Program-made: the position numbers and the translations under genes
Shown: piece after piece, positions 1 through 4,612 of the stretch
Position numbering within the stretch: the first letter of the stretch is position 1
Layout of the letters: every line of letters begins with the position of its first letter
The notes under the pieces: model-generated
Databases searched by the model: none
Told to the model about the DNA's origin: nothing
What the model saw: the letters and a program-made list of their open reading frames with translations, nothing else
Source: Lentimicrobium sp.
Lineage (GTDB): Bacteria; Bacteroidota; Bacteroidia; Bacteroidales; Lentimicrobiaceae
Reading direction: 5' to 3'
DNA length: 6,668 nucleotides
Assembly (NCBI GenBank): GCA_013336205.1
Contig: JAAXUD010000158.1
Span: forward strand, 1-6,668

Positions 1-1021
1 GATTTTAAAAGCCGGCTTGAAACTGAATATGTTCAGTTCGTTTGGCTCCTATACCCGAAAGCATTTCAAGAGTGCCAAAATTCGGCGTATGCTAGAGTTC
101 CCGGTGCTTTTCCTGGGCGGAACTGCTGATACAACCCCGGCGCTTTACAGTCTGATGAACTACAGCGATATGGTGCAGGGAACCTGGTACCCGGTTGGCG
201 GAATGTACAAAGTAGTTGAAGCTATGGAAAGCCTGGCAAAGGGAATTGGCGTCAGGTTTATCTACAATTCAGAAGTGAAATCAATCCGGATGAAGGAAAA
301 CCGCATTGCGTCACTTCAAACCGCAGATGGAAATTACGAGGCTGATTTCGTGGTTGCTTCAGGCGATTACCATCATATTGAACAACAGTTGCTACCCGAA
401 TCACATCGGAAATATACCGAAAGTTATTGGGATAAGCGGGTTCTCTCGCCTTCCTCTCTTATCTTTTATATGGGTTTCAATACCCGGATTCCAAAACTTG
501 ACCATCACACCCTGTTATTTGATGAGGATTTTGAAGGTCATGCACAATCCATTTACGGAAATCCTTCCTGGCCCGAAAAACCCTCTATCTATATCAGTTG
601 TACTTCAAAAACAGACTCATCTGTTGCACCCGAAGGGCACGAAAATGTGTTTGTGCTGATTCCGGTTGCACCCGGAATTGAAGATACTGATGAAATCCGA
701 AGTCGTTACCTTGAAGAAGTGATGACCCGGCTCGAAAGCTACACCGGTCAGGAACTCAGAGCGCACCTGGTTTACAACCGGAGTTATGCCCACCGCGACT
801 TTGAAACTGATTATCATGCATACAAAGGCAACGCTTACGGCCTCGCCAACACCTTGTTGCAGACCGCATTTTTAAAACCTTCCATGAGAAATAAGAAGGT
901 GAAAAACCTGATGTACGCAGGCCAGCTCACCGTGCCCGGCCCAGGCGTACCTCCTGCCATCATTTCAGGACATATTGCAGCCGAAGAAATTCACAAACTC
1001 AATCAAACCAACGCGCTATGA
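1..1021 (+). CDS. crtI: Phytoene desaturase CrtI, C-terminal part (5' end outside window)
   Basis: FAD-dependent desaturase that turns phytoene into lycopene at the membrane. The frame is open from base 2, so the start lies upstream; about 339 residues are visible of the roughly 490-500 usual for the family, and the N-terminal Rossmann GxGxxG region is missing. Visible landmarks are GTWYPVGGM at nt 179-205, where CrtI proteins carry a conserved Y-P-x-G-G-M stretch, and the C-terminal signature YAGQLTVPGPGVPPAIISG near nt 914-970, the conserved C-terminal FAD-binding segment of bacterial phytoene dehydrogenases. The stop TGA overlaps the crtB start as ATGA, which suggests translational coupling. 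A related carotenoid desaturase or isomerase (CrtD, CrtN type) is possible from the family alone, but the overlap with crtB and the GQLTVPGPG form favour CrtI. The number of desaturation steps cannot be read from sequence. Confidence 0.95.
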   Translation, partial: ILKAGLKLNMFSSFGSYTRKHFKSAKIRRMLEFPVLFLGGTADTTPALYSLMNYSDMVQGTWYPVGGMYKVVEAMESLAKGIGVRFIYNSEVKSIRMKENRIASLQTADGNYEADFVVASGDYHHIEQQLLPESHRKYTESYWDKRVLSPSSLIFYMGFNTRIPKLDHHTLLFDEDFEGHAQSIYGNPSWPEKPSIYISCTSKTDSSVAPEGHENVFVLIPVAPGIEDTDEIRSRYLEEVMTRLESYTGQELRAHLVYNRSYAHRDFETDYHAYKGNAYGLANTLLQTAFLKPSMRNKKVKNLMYAGQLTVPGPGVPPAIISGHIAAEEIHKLNQTNAL

Positions 1022-1854
1022 AAGACCTGTTTGATATGATTTCTAAAAAGTCGAGCAAGCTTACCACGGTAACTTATTCCACTTCCTTTTCAATGGGTAT
1101 AAGGTTTTTCAGTAAAAGGTTTCACGACCCGATTTACGCTATTTATGGCTTTGTGCGCTTTGCCGATGAAATCGTTGATTCATTTCATAACTTCGACAAA
1201 GCAAAACTGCTCGAAAGGTTCAAGACCGATACCTACCTGGCTATAGATGAAAAAATCAGCCTGAATCCTATCCTCAATAATTTTCAGTGGGCGGTCAATA
1301 AGTACAAAATTGAACGCGAATTGATTGAAAAGTTCCTTCACAGTATGGAGATGGATCTTCACGATATTGAATACGACCAGCCTGCCTTTGAAGAATACAT
1401 ACTTGGATCGGCCGAAGTGGTTGGACTGATGTGTCTGAGGGTCTTCTGCGAAGGAAATGAAAATCGCTATCATGAGCTCAAGCCTTCAGCCATGCGACTA
1501 GGTTCTGCTTTTCAGAAAATCAATTTCCTGCGTGACCTGAAAGCTGACTACCAGGGATTGGGCCGCTCCTACTTCCCAAACATCGACCTTCAGAAATTCG
1601 ATGATGAGACCAAACAGAAAATAGAAGAGGACATTGCGCTGGATTTTGCCGATGGGCTCGAAGGCATCCGCCGACTGCCCAGGGGTGCCCGCTTTGGAGT
1701 GTACATGGCCTATGTCTATTTCTACAACCTTTTTCTGAAAATCAAGCGGACCAACTCATCCAAAATAATGAGTGAGCGCATACGTATTCCAAACAGAACC
1801 AAATACAAACTCCTGGTAACTTCCTATGTCCGTCATCAGTTAAATCTTCTTTAA
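1018..1854 (+). CDS. crtB: Phytoene synthase CrtB
   Basis: Condenses two geranylgeranyl diphosphates head to head into phytoene, the first committed carotenoid step. The protein has 278 residues, normal for bacterial CrtB. It shows the squalene/phytoene synthase landmarks: STSF at 22-24 and onward, the first Asp-rich motif DEIVD at 50-54 (preceded by R47-F-A), a GSAEVVGLMCLRVF helix at 130-143, and the second Asp-rich motif in FLRDLKAD at 170-177 followed by GRSYFP at 182-187. The two Asp motifs bind Mg2+ and the diphosphates in this family. The ATG at 1018 is chosen because it overlaps the crtI stop (ATGA) and gives the usual N-terminus; no Shine-Dalgarno motif is visible, as is common in Bacteroidota. 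Squalene or diapophytoene synthase (CrtM) is a less likely alternative given the downstream crtZ and crtY. Confidence 0.96.
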   Translation: MKDLFDMISKKSSKLTTVTYSTSFSMGIRFFSKRFHDPIYAIYGFVRFADEIVDSFHNFDKAKLLERFKTDTYLAIDEKISLNPILNNFQWAVNKYKIERELIEKFLHSMEMDLHDIEYDQPAFEEYILGSAEVVGLMCLRVFCEGNENRYHELKPSAMRLGSAFQKINFLRDLKADYQGLGRSYFPNIDLQKFDDETKQKIEEDIALDFADGLEGIRRLPRGARFGVYMAYVYFYNLFLKIKRTNSSKIMSERIRIPNRTKYKLLVTSYVRHQLNLL

Positions 1855-1859
1855 TTTTT

Positions 1860-2396
1860 ATGATACGTAACTTATTATTTTTGTTTCTGGCAGTAACTCC
1901 TTTATTGGTGTTGTCGCAGCAGGTAAGTCTGAACCTTGCCAGGGAAACATACTTTGGCATGAGCGCAGATGAATGCAACGGACTTAAGCTAAGCAACGAT
2001 TTTGAAAAGAAACCGCCTGCCGATGCCGTTTTGATGGCATATTACGGTGCTGCAACAGCCGCAGCGCCTGCCTGTATCAGCAGTCCGGCTAAAAAAATTT
2101 CCTATTTTCGCCGGGGCAAGCAATTGATTGCAGAAGCAGTCAGACTGCAACCCGATAACTTTGAAATCAGGTTCCTGAGGTTTGCGACCCAAACCAAAAC
2201 CCCGTCTTTTCTGGGTTACGATCAGAATATTGAAGAAGATAAGCGCTATTTGCTGGCCAACCTTGAAAATGGACGCAAAACAGTTTCAAACAGCCGTATA
2301 TTTGCCAAAATAACTGATTTTCTGGCAACCTCCGACCGGCTGTCAAAGGCTGAGCAGGCAAGTGTTCGCAAGTTAAACGCTACATCTGAAAAATAG
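1860..2396 (+). CDS. Small exported protein of unknown function inside the crt operon
   Basis: I do not recognise a named family. The 178-residue product starts with MIRN, then a hydrophobic stretch at 5-18, and a plausible signal peptidase I site after V-L-S at 17-19, so it is probably exported to the periplasm. No lipobox cysteine is present. The mature part has only two cysteines, C39 and C72, which could form a disulfide. The middle reads like a helical, TPR-like repeat: ISYFRRGKQLIAEAVRLQPDN at roughly 80-100 followed by EIRFLRF, resembling the A/B helix pattern and the P-D-N turn of TPR units, but I see only one convincing repeat. The gene starts 5 nt after crtB and ends 2 nt before idi, so it should be co-transcribed with both. 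A role linked to carotenoid making or placement is inferred from position only; there is no catalytic motif. Confidence 0.85.
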   Translation: MIRNLLFLFLAVTPLLVLSQQVSLNLARETYFGMSADECNGLKLSNDFEKKPPADAVLMAYYGAATAAAPACISSPAKKISYFRRGKQLIAEAVRLQPDNFEIRFLRFATQTKTPSFLGYDQNIEEDKRYLLANLENGRKTVSNSRIFAKITDFLATSDRLSKAEQASVRKLNATSEK

Positions 2397-2398
2397 CA

Positions 2399-2923
2399 AT
2401 GGAAGAATTTGTAATACTCGTTGATGAAAATGATGTGGAAACCGGAGTCATGGAAAAAATGCAGGCTCATGTTGAAGCACAACTGCACCGGGCTTTCTCG
2501 GTTTTCATATTCAACAAAGCCGGTCAGTTAATGCTGCAGCAACGGGCATTTACAAAATATCACACCCCCGGTTTGTGGACAAACACCTGTTGCAGTCACC
2601 CCCGACCGGGCGAGAAAACGGCGGAAGCCGCACACCGCAGGCTCAAAGAGGAAATGGGGTTCGATTGTACCTTTGAAGAAGCATTCAGTTTCACCTATAA
2701 AGCCGCATTTGACAATCAGCTTACAGAACATGAGTTCGACCATGTTTTTATTGGTACTTCCGAAGAACTTCCGGTCATTAACCCTGAGGAAGTTGCCTCA
2801 TGGCGCTTCGCTTCCATGCAGGAAATCAGCCAGGAGATGCAGCAGCATCCTGAGAATTTCACCATATGGTTCCGCATCGCTTTCGATCAGGTAGCGAAAT
2901 ATTTTAATGAACGACCAAAATGA
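2399..2923 (+). CDS. idi: Isopentenyl-diphosphate delta-isomerase, type I (Nudix fold)
   Basis: Interconverts IPP and DMAPP in the cytosol, supplying the allylic starter for prenyl diphosphate and carotenoid synthesis. The 174-residue protein aligns by eye along its length with E. coli Idi (182 residues). The active site is complete: catalytic Cys65 in TNTCCSHP (61-68), metal ligands H24, H30 and H67, and E110 and E112 in TEHEFDHVF, the latter matching the E. coli catalytic glutamate. The Nudix-box remnant is around G71-E72 through RRLKEEMG (80-87). The H24-to-H30 spacing is one residue shorter than in E. coli. Start ATG 2399 lies 2 nt after the preceding stop. Placing idi in a carotenoid operon suggests a boost of precursor flux along with pigment production. 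It is the last gene of the tightly packed run; a 116-nt spacer follows. Confidence 0.96.
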   Translation: MEEFVILVDENDVETGVMEKMQAHVEAQLHRAFSVFIFNKAGQLMLQQRAFTKYHTPGLWTNTCCSHPRPGEKTAEAAHRRLKEEMGFDCTFEEAFSFTYKAAFDNQLTEHEFDHVFIGTSEELPVINPEEVASWRFASMQEISQEMQQHPENFTIWFRIAFDQVAKYFNERPK

Positions 2924-2960
2924 TTGAATTCCGGTAAAAATTTAAAATAATCCCTCAACA

Positions 2961-2993
2961 ATCCGGGCTTAATACTTGTTATATTGTCCGGAT
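2961..2993 (+). other. Imperfect stem-loop in the idi-crtZ spacer
   Basis: The arms ATCCGGGC (2961-2968) and GTCCGGAT (2986-2993) pair over 8 bp with one G-U wobble. Inside, AATA (2971-2974) can pair with TATT (2982-2985) after a 2-nt bulge. What follows on the + strand is AAAAATAAC, not a U-tract, so this is not a standard intrinsic terminator on that strand; neither strand offers a clean U-run. It may be a leader or processing structure between idi and crtZ, or a chance fold. No folding energy was computed. Confidence 0.35.
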
Positions 2994-3011
2994 AAAAATA
3001 ACGTAACAAAC

Positions 3012-3025
3012 TGTTTAACTAAACA
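3012..3025. promoter_or_regulatory. Perfect palindrome before crtZ, possible operator
   Basis: TGTTTA-AC-TAAACA is a perfect 6-bp inverted repeat around a 2-nt centre, ending 14 nt before the crtZ ATG. Dyads of this size are typical of dimeric transcription factor sites, and carotenoid genes in many bacteria are controlled by MerR-family light/B12 regulators of the CarH/LitR type. No regulator gene is in the window and I cannot tie the sequence to a known motif. In DNA this AT-rich a short dyad can arise by chance. No convincing Bacteroidota promoter (TTTG, then TAnnTTTG) was found next to it. Confidence 0.3.
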
Positions 3026-3039
3026 ATAGCATAAAAACA

Positions 3040-3507
3040 ATGGAACTTTTTCTGAATATCGTGCTGGTAATCGCAGCATTTCTCTTTATGGAATTTATGG
3101 CCTGGTTTACCCACAAATATGTAATGCATGGTTTTCTGTGGGTATTGCACAAAGACCATCACGTCCGCGACGGACGTAAAATTGAGTGGAACGATGTTTT
3201 CGCGGTGATTTTCGCCGTTCCCAGTATTCTTCTTATTTTCTTCGGGGTTGTTAATCCAAACAGCTACTTGTTGAGCCTGGGCATCGGCATCTTCCTTTAC
3301 GGATTCGCTTATTTTATGTTTCACGATGTGTATGTGCACCAACGCATTCCGGTGTTGAAGAATTTCTCAAACCGTTATCTCCGGGCAACAGTAAAAGCGC
3401 ACCTGGAGCACCACAACCCGCACGCACATTACAACTACGGCTTTCTGGTTGCCCCAATGAAATACTACTACGAAGAGTTTTCAAAGAACAGGAAATCGGT
3501 GAATTAA
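3040..3507 (+). CDS. crtZ: Beta-carotene hydroxylase CrtZ (fatty acid hydroxylase superfamily)
   Basis: Membrane di-iron oxygenase that hydroxylates the 3 and 3' ring carbons of beta-carotene, giving cryptoxanthin and then zeaxanthin. The 155-residue protein has all four histidine clusters of the family: H25-xxxx-H30 (HKYVMHG), H37-xx-H40-H41 (HKDHH), H95-xxxx-H100 (HDVYVHQR) and H121-xx-H124-H125 (HLEHHNPH). Hydrophobic segments lie at about 4-22, 54-71 and 76-94, fitting a multi-pass inner membrane protein with the metal site on the cytoplasmic side. The short length and the D-V-Y-V-H-Q-R segment fit CrtZ and not the longer plant-type BCH. The ATG at 3040 has A-rich sequence in front of it and no Shine-Dalgarno motif. 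It is separated from idi by 116 nt and from crtY by 394 nt of repeats, so it may have its own promoter or be read through from idi. Confidence 0.95.
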   Translation: MELFLNIVLVIAAFLFMEFMAWFTHKYVMHGFLWVLHKDHHVRDGRKIEWNDVFAVIFAVPSILLIFFGVVNPNSYLLSLGIGIFLYGFAYFMFHDVYVHQRIPVLKNFSNRYLRATVKAHLEHHNPHAHYNYGFLVAPMKYYYEEFSKNRKSVN

Positions 3508-3535
3508 AATTTCCAATGTCCAATTACCAATTTCC
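3508..3535. repeat. Four tandem 7-nt units, consensus AATTNCC
   Basis: Reading on directly from the crtZ stop codon, the units are AATTTCC (3508), AATGTCC (3515), AATTACC (3522) and AATTTCC (3529), each 7 nt with no gaps, then AAAG. This is a heptad family with a different unit from the downstream tract but the same period. It is non-coding. The first unit starts at the base after the TAA. Confidence 0.8.
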
Positions 3536-3576
3536 AAAGCACTCTGAGAAGTTTGTGGTGATTGAATAATTTGACT

Positions 3577-3631
3577 TCCTCTCTCTTCACTCACTACTCA
3601 TTTCTCACTACTTTTTACTTTAGACTTTTTA
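3577..3631. repeat. Degenerate 7-nt tract, transition into CTTTNNR units
   Basis: In a constant 7-nt phase the sequence reads TCCTCTC, TCTTCAC, TCACTAC, TCATTTC, TCACTAC, TTTTTAC, TTTAGAC, TTTTTAA. The last part can equally be read as CTTTTTA (3611), CTTTAGA (3618) and CTTTTTA (3625), the same units as in the main array downstream. The change from a TCACTAC-like to a CTTTTTA-like unit without loss of phase suggests spread and drift of one 7-nt periodic tract. The stretch at 3536-3576 between this and the first heptads shows no clear period to me. Confidence 0.6.
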
Positions 3632-3655
3632 AGCTTCGACTTGGTTCGACAAAGA

Positions 3656-3703
3656 GCTCACCAACCTTTGCTCACCAACCTGCGCTCAGCTCATCGCTTG
3701 AGA
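3656..3703. repeat. GC-richer repeat island with 14-nt (2 x 7) period
   Basis: GCTCACC-AACCTTT (3656-3669) is followed at once by GCTCACC-AACCTGC (3670-3683), a 14-nt tandem repeat with two differences. Then come GCTCAGC and TCATCGC, still in 7-nt steps, and a 6-nt TTGAGA that leads into the main array. Just upstream TTCGAC occurs at both 3635-3640 and 3645-3650. The composition differs sharply from the T-rich units on both sides, so this may be a separate repeat family lodged inside the array. It is non-coding. Confidence 0.6.
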
Positions 3704-3899
3704 CTTTGAGCTTTAGACTTTAAACTTTGAGCTTCACTTTTTACTTTTTACTTTAGACTTTTTACTTTGAGCTTAACTTTTTACTTTAGACTTTAGACTT
3801 TTTACTTCAAATTAAACTCTGAGCTTCTTTTACTTTGAGCTTTAGACTTTAAACTTTGAGCTTACTTTTTACTTTTTACTTTAGCCTTTTTACTTCAAA
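3704..3899. repeat. Heptanucleotide repeat array, consensus CTTTNNR, abutting crtY
   Basis: About 24 seven-base units, mostly of four kinds: CTTTTTA (8 exact copies), CTTTAGA (5), CTTTGAG (5) and CTTTAAA (2), plus variants CTTTAGC, CTCTGAG and CTTCAAA (2). Phase is broken by short pieces: CTTCA at 3732, CTTAA at 3772, TTAAA at 3812, CTT and CTTTTA at 3824-3832, and CTTA at 3861. A longer duplication is built in: 3704-3764 and 3833-3892 carry the same unit order and differ by one indel and one substitution. No frame through it resembles a gene. The array ends 2 nt before the crtY ATG, so any crtY promoter or leader must lie in or beyond the repeats. Heptamer repeats of this general kind (STRR) are known from filamentous cyanobacteria, with different units. 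Confidence 0.9.
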
Positions 3900-3901
3900 A
3901 A

Positions 3902-4612
3902 ATGTCCTATTACTTCTGGATCAACCTTCTTTCCATTTCCGTTCCGCTAATAGTCAGTTTTGACCGGCGGTTGCGGTTTCATCATAACTGGAAATACCTG
4001 TTTCCGGCTATGGCAGCAACCATGCTTGTTTTTATCCCCTGGGATGTGTACAAAACGGCTTCCGGTGTTTGGGGATTTAACCCCGACTATCTTCAGGGCC
4101 TTTACATTTTTAACCTTCCGGTTGAAGAATGGCTGTTCTTTATCGCGATCCCCTACGCCTGCCTCTTTACTTATCATTCGTTTGAATACCTGATAAAGAA
4201 AGATTATATCGGTCCCTATGCCAGAACTATCACTGCGGTCTTGATAATAATCCTGCTTTTGATTGCTGTTTTAAATCCTGAACGCACCTATACGTTCGTC
4301 ACTTTTCTTGCTGCAGCAGTTTTCCTATCACTTCACCTGTTTGTCTTTAAGTCTGAATACCTCGGACGTTTCTATTTTACCTACCTGGTGACCCTGATCC
4401 CATTTTTTATTGTGAATGGAGCGCTCACAGGAAGTTTTACACCTGAGCCGGTAGTCTGGTACGATGATACCCGTAACCTTGGAATCAGAATGGGCACCAT
4501 ACCGGTAGAGGATTCAATCTACGGCTTGTTGCTTTTATTAATGAATACAACAGTTTATGAGTGGCTGCGCGCCCTTGATAAGAGTAGAATTAATCCGGAG
4601 AAAGTTTCCTGA
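3902..4612 (+). CDS. crtY: Lycopene cyclase, fused CrtYcd type (multi-pass membrane protein)
   Basis: Cyclises the ends of lycopene, giving beta-carotene as the likely product. It is not the FAD-type CrtY/CrtL: the 236 residues match the heterodimeric lycopene cyclase family of actinobacteria (CrtYc plus CrtYd) fused into one chain, as known in Bacteroidota, archaea and, within a larger fusion, fungal CarRA/CrtYB. Two related halves are visible, each with the family P-V-E-E/D motif: PVEEWLFF at 73-80 followed by IPYACLFTYH, and IPVED at 200-204 followed by SIYGLLLLLMNTTVYEWL. Also typical are F-x-P-W-D (44-48) and GVWGFNPDY (55-63). About six to seven hydrophobic segments are seen. The ATG at 3902 is preceded by CTTCAAAAA, A-rich without Shine-Dalgarno motif. 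The gene sits alone behind the repeat array, and its 3' end overlaps the convergent channel gene by 23 bp. The symbol crtYcd would also be apt. Confidence 0.93.
   Translation: MSYYFWINLLSISVPLIVSFDRRLRFHHNWKYLFPAMAATMLVFIPWDVYKTASGVWGFNPDYLQGLYIFNLPVEEWLFFIAIPYACLFTYHSFEYLIKKDYIGPYARTITAVLIIILLLIAVLNPERTYTFVTFLAAAVFLSLHLFVFKSEYLGRFYFTYLVTLIPFFIVNGALTGSFTPEPVVWYDDTRNLGIRMGTIPVEDSIYGLLLLLMNTTVYEWLRALDKSRINPEKVS

Noticed and set aside
17..19. TTG as a start codon for the desaturase gene
   Set aside because: The frame is open up to the window edge, and a start here would leave out the N-terminal FAD-binding half that every CrtI needs; the gene is cut by the window.
1180..1473. Antisense open frame within crtB
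   Set aside because: It lies wholly opposite a well-supported gene, and its product shows no recognisable motif; it is a by-product of crtB codon use. The same holds for the other open frames opposite or out of frame with crtI, idi, crtZ, crtY and the channel gene.
2986..3003. Intrinsic terminator after idi
   Set aside because: The stem is followed by an A-rich stretch in place of a U-tract on the + strand, and there is no minus-strand gene to end here.
3765..3860. Bacteroidota promoter of the TAnnTTTG type within the repeats
   Set aside because: The TTTG words are preceded by TA at the wrong distance (1 or 3 bases in place of 2), and no TTTG sits at the right distance upstream; the matches follow from the repeat words.
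3577..3899. CRISPR array
   Set aside because: Units are 7 nt, tandem and degenerate, with no 25-40 nt repeats, no unique spacers and no cas genes.
3704..3899. Repetitive coding sequence with a 7-residue (21-nt) repeat
   Set aside because: Phase slips of 3-6 nt break any frame, no start codon with fitting context precedes it, and the array lies between two complete genes.
3902..4612. Truncated cyclase, since 236 residues is short against about 380 for CrtY
   Set aside because: It belongs to the unrelated CrtYcd family, and both halves with their P-V-E-E/D motifs are present, so it is full length.
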